A DNA stretch of 38,567 nt. Source: CAXTEJ01 sp964243295 (GTDB taxonomy: Bacteria > Actinomycetota > Actinomycetes > Actinomycetales > Angustibacteraceae). The stretch covers positions 1-38,567 of the forward strand of contig CAXTEJ010000031.1 of NCBI GenBank assembly GCA_964243295.1, read 5' to 3'. The position numbers and the translations under genes were made by a program. Below the pieces are notes generated by a model. The model was not told where the DNA came from and searched no databases. It saw nothing but the letters and a program-made list of their open reading frames with translations. Of this stretch, positions 9,267-17,647 are shown one piece after another (positions within the stretch are counted from its first letter, which is position 1; each line of letters begins with the position of its first letter).

Positions 9267-10297
9267 CGCCGGTGAGCCGGGCCCAGCTCGCAGGGCAGAG
9301 CCCGCTGGTCGACCTCGACGACCCGACCGTCTCGGCCGCGCTCGACGAGGGCATGGCCCGGGTCGAGGACGAGCTGCGCGAGGCGGTCGCCCACGTCGAC
9401 GGCTACATCGCCGACGCCTCGCTGCACCTGATGGCGGCCGGCGGCAAGCGGCTGCGCCCGCTGCTGACGCTGCTGGCCTCGCAGGTCGGCGCGCCCGAGG
9501 GCTCACGCGCCACACCCGACGAGGTCGTCAAGGCCGCCGTCGTCGTCGAGCTGACCCACCTGGCCTCGCTCTACCACGACGACGTCATGGACGAGGCGTC
9601 GCTGCGCCGCGGGGTGCCGAGCGCGAACGCGCGCTACGGCAACACGGTCGCCATCCTCACCGGTGACCTGCTGTTCGCCCGGGCCTCCCTCGTCGTGGCA
9701 GACCTCGGCGCCGACGCCGTGCGCATCCAGGCGACCACCTTCGGCCGGCTGTGCACCGGCCAGATCCTGGAAACCGTGGGGCCGGCTGAGGGCCAGGACG
9801 CCGTCGAGCACTACCTGGCCGTGCTGGCCGACAAGACCGGCTCGCTCATCGCCACCGCCGGCCAGCTCGGGGCCCGCTTCGGCGGCTGCGACCCGGCCAC
9901 GGTCGAGGTGCTGCGCCGCTACGGCGAGCGGCTGGGCATCGCCTTCCAGCTGGCCGACGACCTCATCGACCTGGCCTCGGCGAGCGAGCAGTCGGGCAAG
10001 ACGCCCGGCACCGACCTGCGCGAGGGCGTGCCGACGCTGCCGGTGCTGCTCGCGCGCCGCTCGACCGACCCGGCCGACGCCCGGCTGCTCGAGCTGCTCG
10101 CCGGCTCCCTCGAGGACGACGACCGGCTGGCCGAGGCGGTCGCGCTGCTGCGGGCCCACCCGGCCATGGAGCAGGCGCGCGCCGTGACCCACCGCTGGGC
10201 GCAGGACGCCCGTGACGTGCTCGCCCCGCTGCCGGTCGGCCCGGTGAGGTCGGCGCTCGAGGCCCTCGCCACCGCGGTCACCCAGCGCAGCGCCTGA
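9263..10297 (+). CDS. polyprenyl diphosphate synthase (long-chain trans type, probably for menaquinone side chain)
   Basis: This 344-residue trans-prenyltransferase condenses isopentenyl diphosphate onto an allylic primer. Both aspartate-rich motifs are present: first DDVMD at residues 106-110 (in ASLYHDDVMD) and second DDLID at 231-235. GGKRLRP lies at about 60-66, and GDLLFARA and DKTGSLI are also conserved. The residues four and five positions before the first motif are small (S102, A101), which in this family is associated with long products. Its GTG overlaps the nuoN stop (GTGA), so complex I and the enzyme probably making the menaquinone tail are made together. The exact chain length cannot be read. 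GrcC/HepB-type enzymes are the likely relatives. Confidence 0.93.
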   Translation: MTPVSRAQLAGQSPLVDLDDPTVSAALDEGMARVEDELREAVAHVDGYIADASLHLMAAGGKRLRPLLTLLASQVGAPEGSRATPDEVVKAAVVVELTHLASLYHDDVMDEASLRRGVPSANARYGNTVAILTGDLLFARASLVVADLGADAVRIQATTFGRLCTGQILETVGPAEGQDAVEHYLAVLADKTGSLIATAGQLGARFGGCDPATVEVLRRYGERLGIAFQLADDLIDLASASEQSGKTPGTDLREGVPTLPVLLARRSTDPADARLLELLAGSLEDDDRLAEAVALLRAHPAMEQARAVTHRWAQDARDVLAPLPVGPVRSALEALATAVTQRSA

Positions 10298-10369
10298 CCC
10301 GTTCCCTAGGCGCGGCCGGGTCCTGGGCGCAGCCTGCGGACCGGACACCACACGACGGACAGCGCGCGT

Positions 10370-10386
10370 GCGCCTCGAGCAGGCGC
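10370..10386 (+). other. GC-rich hairpin downstream of the nuo/prenyl synthase operon
   Basis: GCGCCT (10370-10375) and AGGCGC (10381-10386) form a perfect 6-bp stem with a 5-nt loop, 72 nt after the stop of the prenyl synthase gene. There is no following T-tract, so a role as terminator is only a possibility. The rest of 10298-10462 shows the palindrome CCGGTCGACCGG at 10411-10422 and the ribosome-binding site of the next gene. Confidence 0.25.
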
Positions 10387-10462
10387 GGGTGCGACAAGAT
10401 GATCGCGTCACCGGTCGACCGGGGACACCCAGCGGCCGAAGACCGAGCGAGGAGAGGCCATC

Positions 10463-11026
10463 GTGTGCCGGCACGCCACGACCGAGCTGTCGCCCCAGCC
10501 CGAGTCCGCCGGCGCGGCGCGCCGCTTCGTCGGCGCCCGCCTGGCCGAGTGGGACCTGCTGCCGCTGCTCGACGACGCGCAGCTGGCGATCAGCGAGCTC
10601 GTCACCAACGCCGTCCGCCACGGGGCACCCCCGCTGTCGGCCAGCGTCTCGTGCCAGGACGACATGGTCGAGCTGGCGGTCTTCGACGGTGCGGGGGCGC
10701 TGCCGACGTTGCGGGCCACCCGCTTCGACCTCGCAGCCGACCTCGACGAGGCGTCGCGCGCCGAGGCGCTGCTCGACGGCGACGTCGACGAGCGCGACCC
10801 GCGGCTGGACGTCGGCGAGGCCGGCACGGTCGCCGGCGGCCGGGGTCTGCTGCTGGTCGCCGCGCTCGCCGCTCAGTGGGGCGTCAGCCCGCGCAGCGAC
10901 GGCAAGGCGGTGTGGGTGCGCACGCCCGCGCCACCCGGGTGGCACCCACCCTTCCCGTGCCCCTGCGAGACGTCGCCGGACGCGTCGCCGCTCGCCTCAG
11001 GCGGTCGCGCGCTCGACGTCGGCTGA
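10463..11026 (+). CDS. HATPase-family ATP-binding protein (anti-sigma/RsbW-like regulator)
   Basis: This 187-residue soluble protein has the Bergerat ATP-binding fold used by anti-sigma serine kinases. The N-box is ELVTNAVRH (residues 45-53), a weak G1 box is FDGAG (74-78), and the G2 box is GGRGLLLV (125-132). No transmembrane, PAS or phosphatase domain is attached. The start is GTG 10463, preceded by GGAGAGG at about 10451-10458. Streptomycetes and relatives carry many such single-domain ATPases, and most have no known partner. No cognate sigma factor or anti-anti-sigma gene lies nearby. The C-terminal 30 residues are Pro-rich with a CPC motif and look disordered. Its 3' end overlaps the convergent rarD gene by 30 bp. 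Confidence 0.85.
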   Translation: MCRHATTELSPQPESAGAARRFVGARLAEWDLLPLLDDAQLAISELVTNAVRHGAPPLSASVSCQDDMVELAVFDGAGALPTLRATRFDLAADLDEASRAEALLDGDVDERDPRLDVGEAGTVAGGRGLLLVAALAAQWGVSPRSDGKAVWVRTPAPPGWHPPFPCPCETSPDASPLASGGRALDVG

Positions 11027-11968
11027 CCCCACCCCGCGCTGTGGTCGTGTGCCGCGGCTGCGGCCCCGAGCCGCGCGCAGCGAGTCGGCCGTCAGCACGA
11101 GCAGCGCCAGCCAGACGATGCCGAAGCCGATCCACCGGGTCGGCGGGACGCTCTCACCGAGCAGCAGCACCCCGGCCAGCAGCTGCAGCACGGGCGTGGA
11201 GAACTGCAGCAGCCCGATGGTCGTGAGCGGCACCCGCCGGGCGGCCGCCGCGAACAGCAGCAGCGGCACGGCCGTGGCGATCCCGGTGCTGGCGAGCAGC
11301 AGCCCGTGGCCAGGAGCCTGGTCGGTGAAGCTGCCGCGGCCGGTGACCTCCAGCCAGACCAGCGCCGCGACGGCGGGCGGGAAGAGCAGCGCGGTCTCGG
11401 TGGTGAGCCCACCCAGCGCGCCGAGGCTAACGCCGATCCGCTTCTTCATCAGCGAGTACGTCGCGAACGAGGACGCCAGCGTCAGCGCGATCCACGGGGG
11501 GTGGCCGTAGTCGACCGTCAGCACCACGACCGCGACGGCTCCCAGCCCCACAGCGGCCCACTGCATCCGCCGCAGCCGCTCGCGCAGCAGCACGACGCCG
11601 ATGAGCACGGTCACCAGCGGGTTGATGAAGTAGCCGAGGGAGGTCTCGACGACCTGCCCGGAGTTGACCCCGTAGATGTACGTGCCCCAGTTGACGGCGA
11701 TGACGACCGCCGCCACGCCCAGCCGCAGCAGCCGCCGGGGCTGCTGCAGCAGCGGCCGCACCCAGCCGGTGTCGCGCAGGGCGACCACCGCCACCACGCA
11801 CAGCAGCAGCGACCACACCACACGGTGCAGCAGGATCTCGAGCGCTCCCGCCGGCAGCAGCAGGTGGAAGTAGAGCGGGAAGACGCCCCAGATCAGGTAC
11901 GCGCCGGCGCCGAAGACCGTGCCGCGCCGCAGGGACGCCGCGTCGTCGTCGGTCGGCGTCCCGCTCAC
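10997..11968 (-). CDS. rarD: RarD-type EamA/DMT-superfamily transporter
   Basis: This 323-residue membrane protein has about ten hydrophobic spans arranged as two EamA repeats. The RarD signature is clear: GAYLIWGVFPLYFHLL near the N-terminus, LHRVVWSLLLC, then VNWGTYIYGVNSGQVVETSLGYFINPL and a second-repeat segment LQFSTPVLQLLAGVLLLGE. RarD proteins are annotated as chloramphenicol-sensitivity proteins, but substrates are generally unknown. The GTG start (11966-11968) overlaps the korB stop by 4 nt, so it is probably translated with korAB. The C-terminus ends in a soluble Arg-rich tail that overlaps the end of the convergent HATPase gene. Confidence 0.92.
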   Translation of the reverse strand: MSGTPTDDDAASLRRGTVFGAGAYLIWGVFPLYFHLLLPAGALEILLHRVVWSLLLCVVAVVALRDTGWVRPLLQQPRRLLRLGVAAVVIAVNWGTYIYGVNSGQVVETSLGYFINPLVTVLIGVVLLRERLRRMQWAAVGLGAVAVVVLTVDYGHPPWIALTLASSFATYSLMKKRIGVSLGALGGLTTETALLFPPAVAALVWLEVTGRGSFTDQAPGHGLLLASTGIATAVPLLLFAAAARRVPLTTIGLLQFSTPVLQLLAGVLLLGESVPPTRWIGFGIVWLALLVLTADSLRAARGRSRGTRPQRGVGSADVERATA

Positions 11969-13056
11969 GCCCCGACGGTCCAGGTGTCACGGCCCGCGAG
12001 CATCGCGGCGACCGCGTCGTCGGGCGTGCCCACCCGGCCCGCGACCGCCGTGTCGACCTGCTCGCGCACCAGGTCGTCGTACGTCGGCCGGCTGACGTCG
12101 CGGAAGACGCCCAGCGGCACGTGCGCCATGTCGGAGCCGTCGAGGCGGGAGAGCGCGAACTGCTGGGCCGAGTCGTCCGCGCCGGCGTCGTGCCGGACGA
12201 CGTCGCCGGGGTCGACGCCGGCCGCGGGCACGACCTGCAGCCCGCCGCTGGGCGCCCGGACCACGACGCGCCGGTCCTCGCCCTCGCCGAGGCTGATGGG
12301 CTCACCGTCGGCCAGGTGCAGCAGGCGGCCCTGCGCCTCGTCGCGGTCCTTGAGCACCTGGAACGCGCCGTCGTTGAAGATCGGGCAGTTCTGGTAGATC
12401 TCGACCAGCGCGGTGCCGCGGTGCGCCGCGGCCGCGCGCAGCACCGACGACAGGTGCTGGCGGTCGGAGTCGAGGGTGCGCGCCACGAACGTCGCCTCGG
12501 CGCCGAGCGCCAGCGACACCGGGTTGAACGGGGTGTCGACCGAGCCCGACGGCGTCGACTTGGTGATCTTGCCGACCTCGGACGTCGGGGAGTACTGGCC
12601 CTTGGTGAGGCCGTAGATGCGGTTGTTGAACAGCAGGATCTTCAGGTTGACGTTGCGGCGCAGCGCGTGCACGAGGTGGTTGGCCCCGATCGACAGCGCG
12701 TCGCCGTCACCGGTGACGACCCACACCGACAGGTCGGGGCGCGAGACGGCCAGACCGGTCGCGATGGCCGGCGCGCGGCCGTGGATCGAGTGCACCCCGT
12801 AGGTGTTCATGTAGTACGGGAAGCGCGACGAGCACCCGATGCCCGACACGAAGACGATGTTCTCCCGCTTGAGACCGAGCTCGGGCAGGAAGCCCTGCAT
12901 GGTGGCGAGCACCGCGTAGTCGCCGCAGCCGGGGCACCAGCGCACCTCCTGGTCGGAGGTGAACTCCTTCTTGGTCTGACGCGGGGCGCCGGCGTCGAGG
13001 GTGGGGACCCCGGCGAGGCCGGTGGTGAGGGCGGGCATGCCCAGGTCGGTGCTCAT
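11965..13056 (-). CDS. korB: 2-oxoglutarate:ferredoxin oxidoreductase subunit beta
   Basis: This 363-residue TPP-binding subunit catalyses, with KorA, the CoA-dependent decarboxylation of 2-oxoglutarate to succinyl-CoA with reduction of ferredoxin. The TPP/Mg motif starts at GDGDALSIG (residues 116-124) and closes at NN (144-145). Cluster-type cysteines are seen in CPGCGD (C41, C44), GIGCSS (C75) and QNCPIF. The start ATG at 13056 overlaps the korA stop (ATGA); a longer in-frame start inside korA was rejected. 2-Oxoglutarate is preferred over pyruvate as substrate by resemblance to the mycobacterial KorAB pair. No ferredoxin gene is adjacent. Confidence 0.92.
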   Translation of the reverse strand: MSTDLGMPALTTGLAGVPTLDAGAPRQTKKEFTSDQEVRWCPGCGDYAVLATMQGFLPELGLKRENIVFVSGIGCSSRFPYYMNTYGVHSIHGRAPAIATGLAVSRPDLSVWVVTGDGDALSIGANHLVHALRRNVNLKILLFNNRIYGLTKGQYSPTSEVGKITKSTPSGSVDTPFNPVSLALGAEATFVARTLDSDRQHLSSVLRAAAAHRGTALVEIYQNCPIFNDGAFQVLKDRDEAQGRLLHLADGEPISLGEGEDRRVVVRAPSGGLQVVPAAGVDPGDVVRHDAGADDSAQQFALSRLDGSDMAHVPLGVFRDVSRPTYDDLVREQVDTAVAGRVGTPDDAVAAMLAGRDTWTVGA

Positions 13057-15065
13057 GAGGCCTCTTCCTCGGGGGCGGCCGGTCCGGCCGGGGTGACGTC
13101 GGCGGGGCGGGCGTCGCTCGCGACGGGCATCGCGCTGGGCGCGGTCGGGCCCAGCTCGGCGGTGATCGCGTCGACCAGCTCGTGGGTGGTGAACGGCAGG
13201 CCGCGCACCTGGTTGACGCCCTGCACGTCGACGAGGTACTTCGCGCGCAGCAGCATCGACAGCTGGCCGAGGTTCATCTCGGGCACGATGACCCGCCGGT
13301 AGCGCCGCAGCACCTCGCCGGTGTCGGTCGGGAACGGGTTGAGGTGGCGCAGGTGGGCCTGGGCCACCGAGCCGCCGCGGGCGCGCACCGCACGCACCGC
13401 AGCCCGGATCGGGCCGTACGTCGACCCCCACCCGAGCACGAGCACGTCGGCCGTGCGCCCGTCCGGCCCGAGCGGGTCGTCGACGTCCAGCGGGCCGATC
13501 GTCGCGGCGATGCCGTCGACCTTGGCCTGGCGCAGCCGCACCATCCGGTCGTGGTTGGCGGGGTCGTAGCTGATGTCGCCGGTGCCGTCGGCCTTCTCGA
13601 TGCCGCCGATGCGGTGCTCCAGGCCCGGCGTGCCGGGCACGGCCCAGGGCCGGGCGAGCGTGGTCTCGTCGCGCAGGTAGGGCAGGAACGTCGGGTCGCC
13701 CTTGGCGTCGGTGCCGTTCGGCTCGGTCGTCAGCTGCACCGCGATGTCAGGCAGGTCGGCGACCGCCGGGATGCGCCACGGCTCCGAGCCGTTGGCGAGG
13801 TAGCCGTCCGAGAGCAGGAACACCGGCGTGCGGTACGTCGTCGCGATGCGCACCGCCTCGATGGCCGCGTCGAAGTTGTCGGACGGCGACCGCGGGGCGA
13901 CCACGGGCACCGGGGCCTCGCCGTTGCGGCCGAACATCGCCTGCAGCAGGTCGGACTGCTCGGTCTTGGTGGGCAGGCCGGTCGAGGGGCCACCGCGCTG
14001 CACGTCACAGATCACCAGCGGCAGCTCGAGCGAGACGGCCAGGCCGATGGTCTCCGACTTCAGGGCCACACCCGGGCCCGAGGTGGTCGTCACGCCGACG
14101 GCGCCACCGAACGAGGCACCGAGCGCCGCGCCGATGCCCGCGATCTCGTCCTCGGCCTGCAGCGTCGTGACACCGAGGTGCTTGAGACCCGACAGCGTGT
14201 GCAGGACGTCGGACGCCGGCGTGATCGGGTAGCTGCCCAGCACCAGCGGGCGGCCGGCCCGCTGGCAGCCGGCCACGAGCCCGTAGGCGAGAGCGGTGTT
14301 GCCCGTGAGGTTGCGGTAGGTGCCCGCCGCCATGGGCGCCGGCGCGATGTCGTAGGAGACGGCGAAGTCCTCGGTGGTCTCGCCATAGCTCCAGCCGGCG
14401 GTCAGCGCGGCGAGGTTGGCCTCGAGGATCTGCGGCTTGGAGCCGAACTTGGTGCGCAGGAACCGTTCGGTGCCCGTCGTCGGACGGTTGTAGAGCCACG
14501 ACAGCAGGCCGAGGGCGAACATGTTCTTCGCCCGCTCCTTCTCCTTGCGCGAGAGGTCGAAGTCGGCGAGCGCGGCCACGGTGATGCTGGTCAGCCCGAG
14601 CGCGTGCAGGTGGAACGACTCGAGCGAGCCGTCGTCCAGCGGGTTGGCGGCGTAGCCGACCTTGGCGAGGTTGCGGCGGGTGAACTCGTCGGTGTCGACG
14701 ATCACGGTCGCGCCGCGGGGCAGGTCGGGGAGGTTCGCCTTCAGCGCGGCCGGGTTCATGGCCACCAGCACGTCGGGGGCGTCGCCGGGCGTCAGCACAT
14801 CGTGGTCGGCGAAGTGCAGCTGGAAGCTCGAGACGCCCGGCAGGGTGCCCTGGGGAGCGCGGATCTCGGCGGGGAAGTTCGGCAACGTCGACAGGTCGTT
14901 GCCCAGGGCCGCGGTCTCGGAGGTGAAGCGGTCGCCGGTCAGCTGCATGCCGTCGCCCGAGTCGCCCGCGAAGCGGATGACGACGCGGTCGAGCGCCTGC
15001 ACCGCCTTCCCGGCGGCCGGCTGCGTCGTCCCCTGCACGTCCTGCACCTGGCCCTGCGCGGTCAT
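13053..15065 (-). CDS. korA: 2-oxoglutarate:ferredoxin oxidoreductase subunit alpha (gamma-alpha fusion)
   Basis: This 670-residue protein fuses the gamma domain (about residues 25-200; VIRFAGDSGDGMQLTGDRF, then NFPAEIRAPQGTLPGVSSFQ) to the alpha domain (from about 225). In the alpha domain GSYPITPASDVLHTLSGL and QAEDEIAGIGAALGASFGG are hallmark segments and TTTSGPGVALKSETIGLA follows. The alpha domain pairs with KorB at the TPP site. The start ATG at 15065 has GAGGAAG just upstream and gives the expected N-terminus. The frame stays open far upstream because of base composition, but that extension has no family similarity and runs into the divergent sugar-transporter gene. The C-terminal ~30 residues are Pro/Ala/Glu-rich. 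Order korA-korB-rarD, all overlapping. Confidence 0.93.
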   Translation of the reverse strand: MTAQGQVQDVQGTTQPAAGKAVQALDRVVIRFAGDSGDGMQLTGDRFTSETAALGNDLSTLPNFPAEIRAPQGTLPGVSSFQLHFADHDVLTPGDAPDVLVAMNPAALKANLPDLPRGATVIVDTDEFTRRNLAKVGYAANPLDDGSLESFHLHALGLTSITVAALADFDLSRKEKERAKNMFALGLLSWLYNRPTTGTERFLRTKFGSKPQILEANLAALTAGWSYGETTEDFAVSYDIAPAPMAAGTYRNLTGNTALAYGLVAGCQRAGRPLVLGSYPITPASDVLHTLSGLKHLGVTTLQAEDEIAGIGAALGASFGGAVGVTTTSGPGVALKSETIGLAVSLELPLVICDVQRGGPSTGLPTKTEQSDLLQAMFGRNGEAPVPVVAPRSPSDNFDAAIEAVRIATTYRTPVFLLSDGYLANGSEPWRIPAVADLPDIAVQLTTEPNGTDAKGDPTFLPYLRDETTLARPWAVPGTPGLEHRIGGIEKADGTGDISYDPANHDRMVRLRQAKVDGIAATIGPLDVDDPLGPDGRTADVLVLGWGSTYGPIRAAVRAVRARGGSVAQAHLRHLNPFPTDTGEVLRRYRRVIVPEMNLGQLSMLLRAKYLVDVQGVNQVRGLPFTTHELVDAITAELGPTAPSAMPVASDARPADVTPAGPAAPEEEAS

Positions 15066-15143
15066 CGCTTCCTCACGTCGGGGAGTGCCCTCGCTCGCTG
15101 CTGCACTCCTGCGGTCACTGCGCTCGTCGTCGCCACTGCTCGT

Positions 15144-15161
15144 ACCTACGCCATCGTAGGT
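15144..15161. promoter_or_regulatory. perfect inverted repeat in the korA / sugar-ABC divergent region
   Basis: ACCTACG and CGTAGGT form perfect 7-bp arms around a 4-nt centre, about 80 nt upstream of korA. Read on the minus strand the site contains TACGAT, which resembles an actinobacterial -10 box. No well-spaced -35 box accompanies it. It may be an operator or a promoter element for kor; function not shown. Confidence 0.35.
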
Positions 15162-15220
15162 CCGCCCCGTCAACGCCCGGACGGTGACCGGTATGCCCGA
15201 GCGGCACGACCCGGTGGGAG

Positions 15221-15254
15221 CGGGTGCCAAGCACCCGGCGTGAAGTCGCTTCAC
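15221..15254. promoter_or_regulatory. two adjacent perfect inverted repeats upstream of the sugar ABC operon
   Basis: CGGGTGC-CAA-GCACCCG (15221-15237) is followed two bases later by GTGAAG-TCG-CTTCAC (15240-15254). Both are perfect, with arms of 7 and 6 bp and a 3-nt centre. They lie about 95-125 nt upstream of the binding-protein start and between divergent genes, so operator sites for a sugar-responsive repressor are the simplest reading. No regulator gene is adjacent to this operon. Confidence 0.45.
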
Positions 15255-15347
15255 CCTCTCGCGGGGGTTCTGGCCATGTAGTTGCATCGTGACTGTCCGT
15301 TCCGTGACGGGCCAGCACGTCGAGCCCGTCCCTCGCGAGGAGTCCCC

Positions 15348-16691
15348 GTGACCGTCAGCCGCCGCAGTCTCGTCACCGGCGCCGTCGGCGCAGGTGCCCT
15401 CGCGGGCCTGTCCGGCTGCGGCTTCGGCGCCGCGTCGTCCGGCTCGACCGCCGCCGCGTCGTCCGGCACCGCCACGCGCAGCGGCGGCCCGGTCAAGGGC
15501 TCGCTGACCTTCTCCTTCTGGGGCGGCAGCGACGGGGAGACCAAGGGCTTCACCTACGTCAAGGAGCAGTTCGAGAAGAAGTACCCCGGCACGTCGGTGA
15601 AGTTCAACGTGACGCCCTACGAGGGCTTCTTCGCCGGCATCGACCGCGGCCTGCAGGCCGGCAACGCGCCTGACGTCTTCCGCGTCGACTACACGACGCT
15701 GGGCAAGTACTCCTCCAAGCAGGTGCTGCTCGACCTCGGGCCCTACCTCGACAGCGGCACCGAGGACGAGTTCCTCCCGGCGCTGTGGCAGGCCGTGAAG
15801 TACCAGGACAAGGTGTACGGCCTGCCGCACCAGACCGACACCAGCTGCATCGTCTACGACAGGGCGGCGCTCGCCGCTGCCGGCGTGACGTCGGTGCCGA
15901 CGTCCCTCGACAGCGCGTGGACGTTCGAGGAGTTCGCCGGGGTGGCGCGCAAGCTGCGCGCCTCGTTGCCGGCGAGCACGTTCCCCTTCGCCTACAACTG
16001 GACGGCGGCCGGCGCGTTCCGCTGGCTCACCTGGCTCAACGCCGCCGGGGGGTCGCTCCTCACTCCCGACCTCACCAAGCCCGCGATCCCGAGCGAGGCC
16101 GGCACGAAGGCGCTGGAGTACACGCAGAGCTTCTTCACCAACAGGTGGGTTCCGGCGTCCAACACCATCAAGGGCGCCAAGTACTCCGACGAGTTCTTCC
16201 TCGCCAAGACCGTGGCGATGGCCTTCATCGGCGACTTCTCGGTGCCGACGCTGGCCGACCCGAAGACCGGCTACAAGGGCGACTGGGGCGCGACGTTCCT
16301 GCCGCGCGACGTGTCGGCGTCGTCCGACCTCGGCGGCAACGCCATCGTCGTCAACGCCCAGGCGAAGAACCCCGAGCTCGCGGCGGCGTTCGTCAGCTTC
16401 CTCGGCTCGGAGGACATGATGAAGTACTTCTGCGAGCAGGCGATCGAGTTGCCGACGCGCAAGAGCCTCGCCACGGCCGACCTGAAGTACGTGTCTCGCC
16501 CGGACATCGTGTCGATCTGCGCCAAGCAGGCGGCCACCATCAGCGACGACCTCGTCAAGCAGGTGACCCTGCCGCAGTTCAGCACCATCAGCACCGTGCT
16601 GCAGGATGAGCTCGAGCGCTCCTTCCGCGGCGCCCCGGCCGACAGGACGCAGCGCGACATGGCCGCCGCGATCTCGACGGCACTGGCCTGA
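15348..16691 (+). CDS. carbohydrate ABC transporter substrate-binding lipoprotein (family 1)
   Basis: This is a 447-residue extracellular solute-binding protein that captures a sugar or oligosaccharide for the two permeases downstream. The N-terminus carries a twin-arginine-type signal (RR at residues 5-6 in SRRSLVTG), a hydrophobic stretch and a lipobox LSGC with the lipidated cysteine at 24. The mature protein starts with a Ser/Ala-rich linker, followed by a typical family-1 fold (GSLTFSFWGGSDGE, PDVFRVDYTTLGKY, LPHQTDTSCIVYDRAAL). GTG 15348 is chosen because CGAGGAG precedes it and because the longer open frame would place extra charged residues before the signal. The ligand cannot be inferred. 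Confidence 0.9.
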   Translation: MTVSRRSLVTGAVGAGALAGLSGCGFGAASSGSTAAASSGTATRSGGPVKGSLTFSFWGGSDGETKGFTYVKEQFEKKYPGTSVKFNVTPYEGFFAGIDRGLQAGNAPDVFRVDYTTLGKYSSKQVLLDLGPYLDSGTEDEFLPALWQAVKYQDKVYGLPHQTDTSCIVYDRAALAAAGVTSVPTSLDSAWTFEEFAGVARKLRASLPASTFPFAYNWTAAGAFRWLTWLNAAGGSLLTPDLTKPAIPSEAGTKALEYTQSFFTNRWVPASNTIKGAKYSDEFFLAKTVAMAFIGDFSVPTLADPKTGYKGDWGATFLPRDVSASSDLGGNAIVVNAQAKNPELAAAFVSFLGSEDMMKYFCEQAIELPTRKSLATADLKYVSRPDIVSICAKQAATISDDLVKQVTLPQFSTISTVLQDELERSFRGAPADRTQRDMAAAISTALA

Positions 16692-16693
16692 TC

Positions 16694-17647
16694 GTGGCCA
16701 CCACGGTCGTCGCGGCGCCGCCGCGCGAGAGCGAGGTCGCACCGTCCCCGGGGCGGCCGGGCGGGCGTCGCTCGGTGCGGCGGACGTTCTCGGCGCTGAC
16801 CTTCCTCACGCCCAACCTGGTGCTGGTCGGGCTGTTCCTGCTGTTCCCGCTGGTCATGACGTTCGTGATCAGCGCCCAGCGCCGGGAGTCACTCGGCGTG
16901 CCGACGTGGGTGGGCCTCGGCAACTACTCGCGGCTGCTGCAGGACCCGCTCTTCTGGGAGTCGTTGCGCAACACCGCGGTCTTCACCGTGCTGACGGTGC
17001 CGACGAGCATGGCGCTGGGTCTGGGCTGCGCGCTCCTGGTCAACAGCGCGCTGCCCGGACGGCTGGTCTACCGCTCGGTCATCTTCTTGCCGATGGTCAT
17101 CTCCGGCGTCGCCACGGGCATCCTCGGGCTGTGGATGTTCGACCAGTACGACGGCTTCGTGAACAGGCTGCTCGGTGCCTTCGGCATCACCGGCCCCGAC
17201 TGGCAGTCCAGCGGTGGCTGGGCGATGGCGTCGGTCGTGCTCGTGACCATCTGGGTGCGGCTCGGCTTCGACATGCTCATCTACCTCGCCGGGCTGCAGT
17301 CCATCGACCCGCAGCTGCGCGAGGCCGCGAAGCTCGACGGCGCCGGGTTCTGGCAGGAGCTGCGGCTCATCACGGTGCCGCTGCTCGGGCCCTCGACGTT
17401 CTTCCTGCTGGTCATGAACCTCATCTACTCGTTCCAGATCTTCGACACGGTGTTCGCGATGACCAACGGCGGGCCCGACTACTCCACGACGATGTTGGTC
17501 ACCTACGCCTACAAGACGGGCTTCGACGAGCACGGCCCCGGCCAGCTCGGCTACGCGGCGGCCATCGGCGTCGTCATCTTCGCCGTCACGCTGCTCGTCA
17601 CCGGGCTGCAGTGGCGGCTGTCGCGCAACCGGGACCAGGTGGGCTGA
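16694..17647 (+). CDS. sugar ABC transporter permease (MalF-like)
   Basis: This 317-residue inner-membrane permease has six spans after a 35-residue Arg/Pro-rich cytoplasmic N-terminus. The cytoplasmic EAA loop that contacts the ATPase is REAAKLDGAGFWQELRLITV (about residues 213-232). Family text includes PNLVLVGLFLLFPLVMTF and VFAMTNGGPDYSTTMLVTYAY. GTG 16694 starts 2 nt after the binding-protein stop, so the genes are co-transcribed and probably translationally linked. No ATP-binding subunit is encoded in this operon. Confidence 0.92.
   Translation: MATTVVAAPPRESEVAPSPGRPGGRRSVRRTFSALTFLTPNLVLVGLFLLFPLVMTFVISAQRRESLGVPTWVGLGNYSRLLQDPLFWESLRNTAVFTVLTVPTSMALGLGCALLVNSALPGRLVYRSVIFLPMVISGVATGILGLWMFDQYDGFVNRLLGAFGITGPDWQSSGGWAMASVVLVTIWVRLGFDMLIYLAGLQSIDPQLREAAKLDGAGFWQELRLITVPLLGPSTFFLLVMNLIYSFQIFDTVFAMTNGGPDYSTTMLVTYAYKTGFDEHGPGQLGYAAAIGVVIFAVTLLVTGLQWRLSRNRDQVG

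Noticed and set aside
13057..13431. Longer korB start inside korA
   Set aside because: The extra residues are out-of-frame korA text; ATG 13056 has the ATGA overlap and the expected N-terminus.
15066..16742. Upstream extension of the korA frame
   Set aside because: The frame remains open for over 1.6 kb only because of base composition. The extension is opposite the sugar binding-protein gene and has no KorA similarity; ATG 15065 has a ribosome-binding site.
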